This document shows, one piece after another, positions 43,915-53,417 of a stretch of DNA of 64,000 nt (its first letter is position 1; every line of letters starts with the position of its first letter). Origin of the DNA: Planctomycetota bacterium (lineage in GTDB: Bacteria > Planctomycetota > B15-G4 > SIAN01); contig JANQQL010000020.1 of NCBI GenBank assembly GCA_028289345.1, positions 1 through 64,000 on the forward strand. The letters run 5' to 3'. The translations under genes and the position numbers were made by a program. The notes beneath the pieces are model-generated. The model did no database searches. It was given only the letters and a program-made list of their open reading frames with translations, and was not told the origin of the DNA.

Positions 43915-43989
43915 GTCTCGGCTTCGCAGGACCGAATTCCCGGGAACCCCGGTCGTCTTGACCGTCTCCTCCCAGGACGAGAGCTGACC

Positions 43990-44127
43990 ATGAAACTCAA
44001 CATTCGCAATTCGACCCTCAAGCGTCTGAAGAACACCGGCTTTCGCCACCGCATGAAGACCAAGGGTGGCCGGAAGGTCCTGAAGCGCCGCCGGGCTCGC
44101 GGACGCCGCCTCACACCGAAGAACTAG
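43990..44127 (+). CDS. rpmH: 50S ribosomal protein bL34
   Basis: 45 residues, very basic: MKLNIRNSTLKRLKNTGFRH, then RMKTKGGRKVLKRRRARGRR. The block GFRHRMKTKGGRKVLKRRRA is diagnostic for bL34. The N-terminus (KLNIRNSTLKRLKNT) differs from the common KRTFQPSxxKRxRxHG form. AGGACGAGAG precedes the ATG. In most bacteria rpmH sits next to rnpA and dnaA; here neither is adjacent. The stop TAG overlaps the convergent glycosyltransferase stop in the palindrome CTAG. Confidence 0.93.
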   Translation: MKLNIRNSTLKRLKNTGFRHRMKTKGGRKVLKRRRARGRRLTPKN

Positions 44128-44954
44128 CGCTTCTTTTCCGACGCAGAGCTTCCCGTGGCAGTCCCCGATGCTTCCTCGAAGGTCTCGGAAGGGTCTTTGC
44201 TGCGACGAATCTCCCACATCTTCGCGTACTTCAAGAACACGTAGAACGCGGCGATCCAGGCCAGAAGCAATCCGCGCCCCCCGTCCAGGAATCCTCGCCG
44301 AAGAACGTAAAGTTTGAAAAACCGGACCGGCGGCCGGAACAGCAGGTCCGACCAGCGAAAGCGCCGTCCCTCCCGGAGTAACTCGCGCGCCATGATGCTG
44401 GTGTAGGAATTCACCTTGGTGAGGTGATGAGACAGGCTCTGATAGCTGTCGTGCAACATTGGTTGCTGAAGACGCTTCACCGGACCCGTGACCTCGACTC
44501 GATCATGGGGATCCCGCCCCCCCCAGCCGCCGGCCTCGCGGTCGAACAATCGCAGGCGGTACTCGGGCCACCAACCGGAATGTTCGATGTAGCGGCCGAG
44601 ATACGAGTTCTTCCGAGGAAGTTCGTAGCCGACGGCGTCGTCGTGGTCGGCCCGATTCAGCACCCCGTCGATCTCTGCGGCCAACTCCGGGGACAATGAC
44701 TCGTCGGCGTCCAGGCAAAGGACCCAGCGATGGGAAGCCAGTTCGGTCGCCCGAGCTTTCTGAGCGGAGTGCCCTCGAAAATCTTCGGCGTGGAACTTGG
44801 CCCCCAATTCCCGAGCCACTCGTTCCGTACCATCGGTCGATCCCGAATCCAGGACCACGATCTCCTCCGCGAACGGGACGGACTCGATGCAGCGCCGGAG
44901 ATTTCGCTCTTCGTTCTTGGTGATGATGCACAAACTGATCGGGCGGCGGGGCAA
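44124..44954 (-). CDS. glycosyltransferase family 2 (WaaE/KdtX-like)
   Basis: 276 residues from a TTG at 44954 with CCGGAG upstream. No ATG fits; the frame stays open to 45158 but that would run into the thioesterase gene. GT-A motifs: SLCIITKNEERNLRRCIESV, IVVLDSGSTDGTERVA and LCLDADESLSPELA. The C-terminal half is basic and aromatic (RFFKLYVLRRGFLDGGRG), suggesting a membrane acceptor such as lipid A or core. It is a paralogue of the enzyme at 18845-19741. Convergent with rpmH, overlapping by 4 nt. Confidence 0.87.
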   Translation of the reverse strand: MPRRPISLCIITKNEERNLRRCIESVPFAEEIVVLDSGSTDGTERVARELGAKFHAEDFRGHSAQKARATELASHRWVLCLDADESLSPELAAEIDGVLNRADHDDAVGYELPRKNSYLGRYIEHSGWWPEYRLRLFDREAGGWGGRDPHDRVEVTGPVKRLQQPMLHDSYQSLSHHLTKVNSYTSIMARELLREGRRFRWSDLLFRPPVRFFKLYVLRRGFLDGGRGLLLAWIAAFYVFLKYAKMWEIRRSKDPSETFEEASGTATGSSASEKKR

Positions 44955-45040
44955 CCAAGGGACTCCGGTTGGGGGGCAGCAAAGCGACCGCTCTATGTTA
45001 CGCCGCTCCTCGCCTCCCTCGGCGGCACAAAGGCAAACCC

Positions 45041-45502
45041 ATGGCGCGTGACTCCACCCCTCCCCACAAGAATCGCCGCAACGCCTGCTTCGGATGTGGC
45101 GAGGCCAACCCGGACGGGCTCCAGCTCCGCTTTCGGCGACTGGGCGACGAAACGCCACCGCGGGTCCTCGCCAAATGTCGCATTCCTCGTAGGTTTCACG
45201 GCGCTCCGGGCATGCTCCATGGGGGAATCGTCGCCACGCTGCTTGACGAGGCCATGGCCAAGGTGAACGCCCACGTCGGGGTCACCGCGGTGACCCAGTC
45301 CTTGCAAGTCACCTACCGACGTCCGGTGCCAACTTCTCGACCCGTCGAAATCGAAGGACGCCACGTGCGAGTCCGCGGACGCTACGTGTACAACCACGGG
45401 GAAATCCGGTTGCCCAACGGAAAAGTCCTGGCAACGGCCAAAGGACGGTTCGTCATCCTGCCGCGAGAGGCCGTGCAAAAGATCCTGCGCGCGAACGACT
45501 AG
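45041..45502 (+). CDS. PaaI-family hotdog thioesterase
   Basis: 153 residues from the ATG at 45041. The hotdog signature FHGAPGMLHGGIVATLLDEAMA (HGG and catalytic Asp in LLDEA) and SLQVTYRRPVP are those of PaaI/YbgC-type acyl-CoA thioesterases. An N-terminal CFGCGEANPDGLQL segment, with two Cys, is typical of the CxxCG-containing subgroup. Divergent from the glycosyltransferase, next to enoyl-CoA hydratase (convergent), so an acyl-CoA turnover role is likely. Confidence 0.9.
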   Translation: MARDSTPPHKNRRNACFGCGEANPDGLQLRFRRLGDETPPRVLAKCRIPRRFHGAPGMLHGGIVATLLDEAMAKVNAHVGVTAVTQSLQVTYRRPVPTSRPVEIEGRHVRVRGRYVYNHGEIRLPNGKVLATAKGRFVILPREAVQKILRAND

Positions 45503-45534
45503 TTCCCGCACGCACGAAGCATCCAAGTCGAGCG

Positions 45535-46299
45535 CTACTTTTTCTTCTTGCGCTCCAGGAACGCCGTCATGCGACGGTGTTTCTCCTCGCTTTCGAAGAG
45601 GATTCCCTGGGCCAACGTTTCCGCGACGTTTCCCACTCCGGGTCGCGCACCTGCATCCAAGCGGAACATCGTCTTGGCCAATCTCACTGCGAGCCGGTCC
45701 TGGCGAAGAATCGCGCCCGCCAGCTCCTCCGCGCACCCGTCGAGCTGATCCTCGGGAACCACTCGGTTCACCAGACCAATCGCTTTGGCCTCCGCCGCAT
45801 CGATGATGCGACCGGAGAAAATGAGTTCACGAGCCATCCCCATACCCACCAAACGCGGCAACCGGTAAGTCGCGCCGGCGCCAGGGATGATTCCGAGCCC
45901 CACTTCGGGCTGTCCGAAGCGAGCGGACTCGGAAGCCACGCGAAGATCGCACGCCATCGCCAGTTCGCAGCCTCCGCCCAAACACCAGCCGTGGACCGCA
46001 GCAATGGTGGGAAACGCCGCCTCCTCCAAGCGCTGGAACAAGCGGGTGTTGATCGAACGGAAGGCGTCGTCGCGCTTGCGGTCGCGGAGTTGTCCGATAT
46101 CGGCACCTGCTGCGAAGGCCTTGTCTCCTCCCCCCCGCAGGATCATGGCGCCAACGCCCATGTCATCTTGGAGTTCATCCAGCACCCGGTGGAGCGCATC
46201 GATCATCGCTTGGTCGAGCGCATTGCGTTGCGCGGGCCGGTTCAACGTCACCCGCACCAAAGCGTCTTCCCGGGTCATCAGGACAGGAGAATCGGACAT
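45535..46299 (-). CDS. enoyl-CoA hydratase/isomerase family protein
   Basis: 254 residues of the crotonase fold. Oxyanion-hole and substrate motifs: AFAAGADIGQL, HGWCLGGGCELAMACD and FGQPEVGLGIIPGAGATYRL. Both catalytic glutamates of true hydratases are present (GGGCELAM and QPEVGLG). The Lys-rich C-terminus (ERKKKK) is unusual. It hydrates trans-2-enoyl-CoA in fatty or amino-acid degradation. Downstream of the zinc-type dehydrogenase with a 33-bp gap; probably one transcript. Confidence 0.92.
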   Translation of the reverse strand: MSDSPVLMTREDALVRVTLNRPAQRNALDQAMIDALHRVLDELQDDMGVGAMILRGGGDKAFAAGADIGQLRDRKRDDAFRSINTRLFQRLEEAAFPTIAAVHGWCLGGGCELAMACDLRVASESARFGQPEVGLGIIPGAGATYRLPRLVGMGMARELIFSGRIIDAAEAKAIGLVNRVVPEDQLDGCAEELAGAILRQDRLAVRLAKTMFRLDAGARPGVGNVAETLAQGILFESEEKHRRMTAFLERKKKK

Positions 46300-46332
46300 G
46301 GTTCAGCGTTCCTCTTTCTTGCGACTCGTTTC

Positions 46333-47367
46333 TCAACCATCGTTGGTGAGGATGACTTTTCCAACCACTTCGCGGTCTTGCAGGATGCGATGTCCCTCAC
46401 GCACTTCACTCATCGGAAGCACCGAGTGAATGACCGGGCGAAAGTCACCGCGACGGAAATGCTCAACGATGGTGTGCAACTCCCCGAGGCTGCCCATCGT
46501 GGACCCAAGAATCGACAGACCTTTGAAGAAAACCAATCGGACATCGGTCGCAATCGAAGGCCCACTGGTGCCCCCGCAGGTGACCAGACGACCTCCTTTC
46601 GAGAGGCACTGCACACTGCGCGAGAAGGTCTCCTCGCCGACGTGGTCGATGACCACGTCCACCCCGCGCTTGGCAGTCAGTTTGCGCACCTCTTTGGCGA
46701 AATCGAGTTCTCGGTACGGGATGCCCTCTTCGGCACCGAGCTCTTTGGCCTTGCTCAGCTTGGCCTCGGACCCGGCGGTGACCAACACTCTCGCTCCGAT
46801 CATCCGCGCAATCTGGATGGCGGCCACAGAAACTCCCGACCCGGCCGCGTGAATCAAGACGGTTTCGTGGGGACGCAACTCGGCCCGCCCGACCAACATG
46901 TGCCAAGCCGTCAGAAACGTGAGCCCAAAACTGGCCGCTTCCGGATCGGACATGCCTTCGGGACGTGGCAACACGTTGCGGGCCGGACACACGACGAAGT
47001 CGGCACAAGCTCCGTCACAGGTTTCCCCAAAGATCGCGTAGCGCCGGCACAACTGGTCTTGACCGGTCGCACACACCGCACATTCTCCGCAACCCATTCC
47101 CGGGGCCAGGATCACCGCATCGCCCGCCACCCAACGGGTCACGCCGGGTCCCACCGCATCCACGATTCCGGCGGCATCCGACCCCGGAATGAGGGGCAAG
47201 GGAAACTTCGCGCCCTCCACTCCCCGTCGCACCCAAGTGTCCAGGTGATTCAGGCCGGCGGCATGCACTCGAATGCGAACCTGGCCCGGGCCCGGCTCCG
47301 GAGTTTCACGTTCTTCGAAGAGAAGCTTGTCGTAGGAACCGTGTTCACGAATCACCACTGCCTTCAT
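46333..47367 (-). CDS. zinc-binding MDR dehydrogenase / quinone oxidoreductase-like
   Basis: 344 residues; ATG at 47367 with a strong GGAAGGAG upstream. GroES-like domain with structural-zinc loop GCGECAVCATGQDQLC (C-x2-C-x2-C-x7-C), then the Rossmann motif LIHAAGSGVSVAAIQIARMIGA. The catalytic-zinc Cys region reads GLNHLDTWVRRG (Asn instead of Cys), as in Qor-type reductases, so alkene or quinone reduction with NADPH is more likely than alcohol oxidation. Co-directional with the enoyl-CoA hydratase. Confidence 0.9.
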   Translation of the reverse strand: MKAVVIREHGSYDKLLFEERETPEPGPGQVRIRVHAAGLNHLDTWVRRGVEGAKFPLPLIPGSDAAGIVDAVGPGVTRWVAGDAVILAPGMGCGECAVCATGQDQLCRRYAIFGETCDGACADFVVCPARNVLPRPEGMSDPEAASFGLTFLTAWHMLVGRAELRPHETVLIHAAGSGVSVAAIQIARMIGARVLVTAGSEAKLSKAKELGAEEGIPYRELDFAKEVRKLTAKRGVDVVIDHVGEETFSRSVQCLSKGGRLVTCGGTSGPSIATDVRLVFFKGLSILGSTMGSLGELHTIVEHFRRGDFRPVIHSVLPMSEVREGHRILQDREVVGKVILTNDG

Positions 47368-47535
47368 CGAACACTCCTTCCATCCATCGCGGCCGGCCCT
47401 CCCGTGGCGGAAACATTCCTCCGATCCCCGCCTCGCGATTGCGCGAATCACCAATCGGCACCGGTGACGTGCAGGGTACCATGATCTCGAAGCGCACCGA
47501 TCGTGGGAGCCCCCTCCCTCAAAGAAGTGTCCGTG

Positions 47536-48567
47536 ATGAACACGAACGATTCCCCCACTCCCTCGGACCGATTCAGTCGACAGCGCCGATTCTCGGCGTT
47601 TGGCGAGGAGGGTCACGCCCGGTTGGCCCGTTCCCATCTGGCGGTGGTCGGGCTCGGCGGACTGGGTAGCACTCTCGCTCAGCATGCGGTGCGGGCCGGA
47701 GCCCGCAAAGTCACTCTGATCGACCGGGACATCGTCGAAGAACACAACCTGCCTCGGCAAAGCCTGTACACCAAGGACGATGCCAAGCGCGGGGTGCCAA
47801 AGGCGGAAGCTGCCGCCGAACACCTGTCCGCCGTGGGAGGACCTGCGGAGTTGGTCGTTCGGGTGCGAGATCTGTCCCGCCGCACTGTCTCCGAACTTCT
47901 CGAGGGCGCAGACTTGGTTCTCGACGGGCTCGACAACTTCGAAGGTCGCTTTCTCCTGAACGACTACTGCCATTCAGAGAATACGCCCTGGGTGTATGGC
48001 GGAGCCGTCGCCGGAAACGGCATGGCATTGCTGGTGAAGCCCGACGGCCGTCCCTGTTTGCGCTGCTTGTTTCCCGACGCCGACCAATCCCCCACGCCGG
48101 ATACCTGCGAGACCGTTGGCGTCCTGAGTCCGCTGCCGTCGTTGGTGGCGTCGCTTCAGTTTTGTGAGACCATGCGCTACTTGTCCGGAGACAACACTTC
48201 CCGGCTTTGGAACTTCGACCCGTGGGGTGGCCGAGTATTCGCCCATGAGGTCAAGAAGGGCTCAGGGCACTGTGCTTGCTGTGATGAGGCAAGGTATCCC
48301 GCCCTCGAACAAGGGGATTCCCTTTCCGCCAAACTTTGTGGTCGTGATGTCGTGCAGGTCATGCCAACCACGGAGCGGACCTGGGACTTGGCGCCATTCG
48401 CGGATCGCTGGGAAGGCCTTGGCAAAGTCGAGTGCACGAAGTTTCTGGTTCGTTTGCACTTGCCGGAAGCGGCGATTTCCCTGTTCGCCGATGGCCGCGC
48501 GCTCATTCAAGGCGTCGATAGCGTGGAAAAAGGCCGCTCCCTCTACAGCAAGTACGTCGGGAGCTAA
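47536..48567 (+). CDS. ThiF/MoeB/HesA-family E1-like adenylyltransferase
   Basis: 343 residues from the ATG at 47536. Nucleotide motif VVGLGGLGSTLAQ, then IDRDIVEEHNLPRQSLY, LVLDGLDNFEGRFLLNDYC, and the catalytic-Cys region DTCETVGVLSPLPSLVASLQ. Zinc CxxC pairs: CLRC (about 178) and CACC (about 246). A C-terminal extension of about 80 residues ends LFADGRALIQGVDSVEKGRSLYSKYVG, as in a subgroup found with sulfur-carrier systems. It activates the C-terminal Gly of ThiS/MoaD-like proteins; no carrier gene is adjacent. Confidence 0.9.
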   Translation: MNTNDSPTPSDRFSRQRRFSAFGEEGHARLARSHLAVVGLGGLGSTLAQHAVRAGARKVTLIDRDIVEEHNLPRQSLYTKDDAKRGVPKAEAAAEHLSAVGGPAELVVRVRDLSRRTVSELLEGADLVLDGLDNFEGRFLLNDYCHSENTPWVYGGAVAGNGMALLVKPDGRPCLRCLFPDADQSPTPDTCETVGVLSPLPSLVASLQFCETMRYLSGDNTSRLWNFDPWGGRVFAHEVKKGSGHCACCDEARYPALEQGDSLSAKLCGRDVVQVMPTTERTWDLAPFADRWEGLGKVECTKFLVRLHLPEAAISLFADGRALIQGVDSVEKGRSLYSKYVGS

Positions 48568-48845
48568 GGAAGCGCCGCGGAATCCCTCGCCGAACTCGAA
48601 AACTCTCCTTCTCCGAGACGATTCAAGAGGCCGAGGTGGACGATCCAACCCCTCACTTCCAATGGTCCCGGTGGGTTACTCGCAATCAACGTAGGGGCTT
48701 TCCCGACAACGCTTGTCCGTTTCAAGCCGATCCCGTGAACTGACATTTCGCCGCGCCCTCAAGCGATGCCGTTTCTCGATCCGATGGGCAAGAACGTCGA
48801 AAGGTCACCTAGCTTGAATTGCCTTCGCCCTTCGAGGAGCACCGA

Positions 48846-50696
48846 ATGTTCCGCAGGATTCAGCGTATGAAAATCTCGACTCGCGTCATCTGCCTCATGG
48901 CACTGGTCCTGGCGGTGGCAGTGAGCGCCAACTACGTCTACTTCCTACGCGGATACTCGGAGTCTGTCCAAGAAGGCCTCTTGGAGAAAGCGGTCGCGTT
49001 CACCCAAGTTGCCGAGGAGGCCAAGAACTACGGCGCCAATCTCCACGAAGAAGGCAGCTATGACGTGGAAGGTCTCTTGGAGGAGCTCGAGGCCGACTCC
49101 AAGGGCGATTTTCGTGACTCTCGTTTCTTTCGGACGATCCCGGTCATGGTCGGCTGGAGATCCGCTGCCAACGCCGCGGAAGAAGAGGGGATCGACTTTC
49201 AAGTCACAGCACTCGAGGCTCGCAACCCCACCTTGGAACCCCATGAGGGTTCGTTTCGCCACGAATTGATCACCAAGCTCACCAGCGAGTATCAACGCGA
49301 CGGCACTGCAACGGTTTCAGAAATCAACGAACAAACCAACGCACTCCATGTCATGCGTGCCATTCAACTTCGAGATTCTTGCATGATGTGCCATGGACAA
49401 CCGGGAAACCAGTGGGACACCGATGGTGACGGTACAGACGTCCTGGGCTATCCGATGGAAGGGTGGGCGACCGGGGACATGCATGGCGCATGGGAAGTGA
49501 TCCTACCTTTGGGGGGAGTCGATCAACAACTCGCCAGCTTCATCCAAAGCGGGCTGCTTCTGACCAGCGTGATTGGCGCCCTGGGAGTCGGCGCGTTTCT
49601 CCTGGGCCTCCGGCGTTTCCTCGGCACTCCACTGCGTCACTTTTCGCGCAACTTGGAGTTTGCCGGCCAGGGGGACCTCACCAGCCGGATGCCGAACGAC
49701 CTCCCGGCCGACATGGGACAGATTGCGACCTGCTTCAATCGATCCTTCGACTCCGTGGAATCCGGACTCTCCAACGTCCGAGCGGGAGCTCGTGAGATTG
49801 ACCTCGGCGCCAGCCAGATCAGTAACGCCAGTCAGCAGCTGTCCTCGGCCGCTACGGAGCAGGCAGCCTCCCTGCAGGAGATTTCCTCCTCTTTGGAGCA
49901 AATTTCCTCAATGTCGGAGCAGAATTCGGACAACTCGAAGATGGCCAACAACTTGGCCCAAGAAGCCCGCAACTCCGCCGAAAAAGGCGAGAAGAACATG
50001 GGTGCGATGCTGCAAGCCATGAAGGACATTCGCTCCTCCAGCGAGGAGATCAGCCGTGTCATCAAGGTGATCGACGACATCGCATTCCAGACCAACCTGC
50101 TCGCTCTCAATGCTGCAGTGGAAGCAGCGCGCGCCGGCGAATCGGGCAAGAGCTTCGCTGTCGTTGCAGAAGAAGTCAGAGATCTTGCCCAGCGCTGTGC
50201 GGAGGCTGCCCGCAACACCGCAGAGATGATCTCCCGATCCAGTGAGCGGGCAGAGAAGGGCGCGTCGTTGTCGACCAGCGTGTCCGAAAACTTGGAAGAC
50301 ATCGTCGAACAAGTCGAGAAGGTCAACAACCTTGCCAGCGAGATCTCTGCAGCTTCTGCGGAGCAAGCCAACGGAATCAACCACATCACGCGTGGGGTCC
50401 GTCAACTGGACGAGGTCGTGCAACTCACCGCGAGCAGCTCGGAGGAGCTAGCGGCCAATGCCGAAGAGACCTCGGGGCAGGTCGCGGGGATTCGAAGACT
50501 TGTCGAAGCATTCAAGGTCCGCGAACGCCGTCAATGCGGGAACCGAACCGAGATGCCGGCCCTCGACTTGACCTCCGATCCTTCACTGACTCCCGTCGAA
50601 CCCATGGCCGAACCACCCATGGCCCCAAGCGAAGTCCAAGAACCAAGCTTTGACCAAGAGATTCGATTGGTAAGGGCGAACTCTCACAGATCTTAG
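48846..50696 (+). CDS. methyl-accepting chemotaxis protein with periplasmic heme-binding (DUF3365/Tll0287-like) sensor domain
   Basis: 616 residues from the ATG at 48846 (GAGGAG upstream). TM1 about 12-34; periplasmic domain about 35-225 with [18 protein letters not shown], a c-type heme CxxCH motif; TM2 about 230-252; HAMP about 255-305; signalling domain about 310-570 with the hairpin tip [25 protein letters not shown]. The acidic Pro-rich tail carries no NWETF-type pentapeptide. Likely senses redox or gaseous ligands through heme and signals to CheA; no other che gene is in the window. Confidence 0.92.
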   Translation: MFRRIQRMKISTRVICLMALVLAVAVSANYVYFLRGYSESVQEGLLEKAVAFTQVAEEAKNYGANLHEEGSYDVEGLLEELEADSKGDFRDSRFFRTIPVMVGWRSAANAAEEEGIDFQVTALEARNPTLEPHEGSFRHELITKLTSEYQRDGTATVSEINEQTNALHVMRAIQLRDSCMMCHGQPGNQWDTDGDGTDVLGYPMEGWATGDMHGAWEVILPLGGVDQQLASFIQSGLLLTSVIGALGVGAFLLGLRRFLGTPLRHFSRNLEFAGQGDLTSRMPNDLPADMGQIATCFNRSFDSVESGLSNVRAGAREIDLGASQISNASQQLSSAATEQAASLQEISSSLEQISSMSEQNSDNSKMANNLAQEARNSAEKGEKNMGAMLQAMKDIRSSSEEISRVIKVIDDIAFQTNLLALNAAVEAARAGESGKSFAVVAEEVRDLAQRCAEAARNTAEMISRSSERAEKGASLSTSVSENLEDIVEQVEKVNNLASEISAASAEQANGINHITRGVRQLDEVVQLTASSSEELAANAEETSGQVAGIRRLVEAFKVRERRQCGNRTEMPALDLTSDPSLTPVEPMAEPPMAPSEVQEPSFDQEIRLVRANSHRS

Positions 50697-50710
50697 AAGC
50701 AGAAACGAAG

Positions 50711-50740
50711 ATCTCTCGATCGGCCATCCGAGATTTTCTT
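50711..50740. terminator. weak hairpin with T-run between convergent genes
   Basis: TCTCG (50714-50718) pairs with CGAGA (50729-50733) followed by TTTTCTT, between the chemoreceptor and the glycosidase stop. The stem is only 5 bp, so it is a tentative intrinsic terminator for the plus-strand gene. Confidence 0.3.
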
Positions 50741-50750
50741 CAGCGGCCTG

Positions 50751-52586
50751 CTAACGGAGATCGGGAACCGGAGTGCGCCGCGGCTGCCCGGCCTTGGACT
50801 CGAGGACGACCACCAAGGTGCTCACCGGAGGCAGATGGACCAGCAAGCGATTCTGTCCGCGGCGAGTTCGTGTCAGGGATGCTTCCCCTGCCACGATCCG
50901 GGCAACATCCGGCACTTCGGACAGGACATCCCCCGGTTGGTCAAGAACGCAGGCCTGGCTATCTCGGATCCAAAGGTCTCGGCTCTCTCCACCATCCAGC
51001 ATCAGGATTCCGTCTCGAGCGACGCTGAGCGGGTTGGCGAGCGCCACCACCACCTGGTCTTCCAGAACGAACGCCGCGGCGTAGAGGCCCTCGAGGGTCT
51101 GGTCGGACAATGGGGAAACCACCTCGGCCCCCACCGGCAAGGCTGCCGCCAGTGAGCGCATGGCCAGGTAGACGGGTTTCGGATTCCCTTGCAGGTCTAC
51201 GAATCCCCAACTCTTGTTCTTTTGCTGGACTTCCGTGGGTTCGTCCATCGCTTGCCAGAACAAGATGCTCGACGCCCCGGCGTTCAGCGCAGCGAGCGTG
51301 TTCTCAAAACAGCGGACCGCATAGCCCATGGACGCGGTCGCACTGTAGGGCGCCGAGCTGTTGGGGTCCGGATACGTCACTCCCTGGAACTCGTTCACGG
51401 AAGAGCCGTGTTCGGTGACGAACAAGGGAAGCTCCGGAGCCACCTCCGACGCAGGCTTCGCAAAGTGCTGCCAGTTGGTCTCCAGACAGGTCCCGCTGAC
51501 GTCCGCACAGTTCACAAAGTCGTCGGACCAAGTATGGGTCGAGAATCCCGCCAACCCCGAGATTGCGGAGGGTTCCAAGGCATGCAGGTATTCATCGGGA
51601 ACGGACCAGCTCATGGCACTCAACCCGGGAGCAAGGATTCCGACCGACGGATGGCCCAGAGCGTCCAGTTCGAGTCGGGTCGCCTGAATCAAATCGCTCA
51701 TGTCCGACGGAGAAATCCCGGTGCTCCATTGCCCTTGGCTGTCGGGCTCGTTCATCAATTCCACGAACTCGAGGGGAATGCCTTGGGCGTACGCCTGGTC
51801 CACATGGTTGGCCCACCACTGGGCAAAACCGGAAGGATCCGTGAGGATTCCTCCGGAGCGATACGCCGCGGGTGCACTCCACACCATGGAGATCCACGGA
51901 ATGTCGAGAGCATCGGTGATGGCACGGGTCGCCTGAAGCTGACTCCAGGTCGATGCTTCGTCATGGTGTTCGATCCGGACGAATCGGATCCGCAGCTCGG
52001 ACAAAACGGTGGCCAGCGTCTGCGGCGCCGCACCGTATCCCCAGATCTGGGTTCCGAATCCCAAGAATGTCTGGCCCCGGCCGTCGAGGTCGAATCTCCA
52101 GCGACCGGCCGCTTCCACGGAGCGAAGTCTCACTTCGTCGAAGTCGAGGGTGCCTCCGGGATTGCCAACGATCGCGGCGGTGACCCAGGATGTCCCAGAC
52201 GGCGCTTCCTCATCGACCGAGTACTGGTTCCAGCAACCGACAGGGTTCAGTTCGACCACGCGCTCGAGGATCTTTCCCAGTCCTGCGTTGTGAAACTCCA
52301 GCTTCAGCGCCCCCAACCCCTGACCTCGCACAAAGGCGTTCACCTGATAGTGACTCCCTGGCTCTCCCGGCGCACGCTGGTAGAGCAAAGCGAGACCGGG
52401 TCCACCCAACGTCACGTGGGACTGTCCCTGATGGCTTCCGCCGGAAACGTGAGACACGGTTCCCGAGCCGAACCGTTCCCAGGAAGTGGGAGGAACCCCG
52501 CCGACTTCGAATCCCGAGTTGTCGAGCAAGTTGCCAGGATTGGACAGGAGCCACAAAGACCACCAGGCGAAAGAAACAAGGCCCAT
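50751..52586 (-). CDS. clan GH-A glycoside hydrolase (GH30/GH39-like), exported
   Basis: About 611 residues from the ATG at 52586 (GGGAG upstream), which begins a hydrophobic export segment (MGLVSFAWWSLWLLSNPGN). An earlier TTG at 52685 is open but lacks a proper site. N-terminal carbohydrate-binding-like beta domain (about 20-160). TIM-barrel (about 170-500): FGTQIWGYGAA, acid/base Glu in VELMNEPDS and nucleophile Glu in LFVTEHGSS. C-terminal beta-sandwich of about 100 residues. Acts on beta-linked glycans; substrate not readable. Stands alone, convergent with the chemoreceptor. Confidence 0.82.
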   Translation of the reverse strand: MGLVSFAWWSLWLLSNPGNLLDNSGFEVGGVPPTSWERFGSGTVSHVSGGSHQGQSHVTLGGPGLALLYQRAPGEPGSHYQVNAFVRGQGLGALKLEFHNAGLGKILERVVELNPVGCWNQYSVDEEAPSGTSWVTAAIVGNPGGTLDFDEVRLRSVEAAGRWRFDLDGRGQTFLGFGTQIWGYGAAPQTLATVLSELRIRFVRIEHHDEASTWSQLQATRAITDALDIPWISMVWSAPAAYRSGGILTDPSGFAQWWANHVDQAYAQGIPLEFVELMNEPDSQGQWSTGISPSDMSDLIQATRLELDALGHPSVGILAPGLSAMSWSVPDEYLHALEPSAISGLAGFSTHTWSDDFVNCADVSGTCLETNWQHFAKPASEVAPELPLFVTEHGSSVNEFQGVTYPDPNSSAPYSATASMGYAVRCFENTLAALNAGASSILFWQAMDEPTEVQQKNKSWGFVDLQGNPKPVYLAMRSLAAALPVGAEVVSPLSDQTLEGLYAAAFVLEDQVVVALANPLSVARDGILMLDGGESRDLWIRDSQACVLDQPGDVLSEVPDVARIVAGEASLTRTRRGQNRLLVHLPPVSTLVVVLESKAGQPRRTPVPDLR

Positions 52587-52849
52587 GAGAAAGCTCCCGG
52601 AAAGAGACCGGAGCCAGTCTAGCGAGAATCGGTCAGGGAGTGGATGGAGCCGCGTTCCCCCCGGCCCGGCAGGCGCCGATCGCAATCCTCAAGGGCCCTG
52701 CCGTGAACGCCGCAGATTCCGAATTTTCGGGCCATTCCTGACTCATTCGTCCAAGACGCGAAAGGAATCGTTCGAGAAAATGCGCCCGTGGTGCGGTTTC
52801 AAGGCAGGACCTGTACCGAACCTCTTCAACATCCCGACGGAGACCAACC

Positions 52850-53311
52850 ATGGAAATGCAAATGCCCACCCCCGGACCAGAACACGAAATCCTGGCCAAG
52901 ATGGCGGGTGAGTGGATCGGCGACGAGACCATGTTTGCGTCGGCCTGGTGCCCGGAAGAGAAGCAAAGCCACGGGCACCTGCAGACTCGCGTGCTGGATG
53001 GCTTCTTCGTGATCTCCGACTACGAGCAAAAGATGGCGGACCAGATCACGTTCCGCGGCCACGGCGTGTACAGCGTCGATCCCGAGAGCAAGGAATACCT
53101 GATGTACTGGTTCGACTCTCTCGGAGGCGCGGGCGGCGTGGCCCGTGGCCACTACGAAGGCAACCAGTTGACCTTTCTCAACACGTCTCCCATGGGACAC
53201 CACCGGTATCGGTACACATTCGGCGACGCATCCATGCGGTTCGAAATGGCCATCTCTCAAGATGGGGAGAACTGGAACGACATGATGGACGCGCGCTACT
53301 GTCCGGCGTAG
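52850..53311 (+). CDS. DUF1579 family protein
   Basis: 153 residues, ATG after GACGGAGACC. The pattern GPEHEILAKMAGEWIGDETMF, RVLDGFFVISDYEQK, GHGVYSVDPESKEYLMYWFDS and FGDASMRFEMAISQDGENW is that of DUF1579, a small beta-barrel family of unknown function related to lipocalin-like folds. No signal peptide, so cytoplasmic. No informative neighbours. Confidence 0.85.
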   Translation: MEMQMPTPGPEHEILAKMAGEWIGDETMFASAWCPEEKQSHGHLQTRVLDGFFVISDYEQKMADQITFRGHGVYSVDPESKEYLMYWFDSLGGAGGVARGHYEGNQLTFLNTSPMGHHRYRYTFGDASMRFEMAISQDGENWNDMMDARYCPA

Positions 53312-53417
53312 CTCATCCCACGGAGAGGGTGCACGACGAACCGCCGCGAGTGCCGATTGCGACGCCAGGCAAAACGCTGTCGCCGGACGAGTTCCCGTGC
53401 AACCAAACGTTCGCGCA

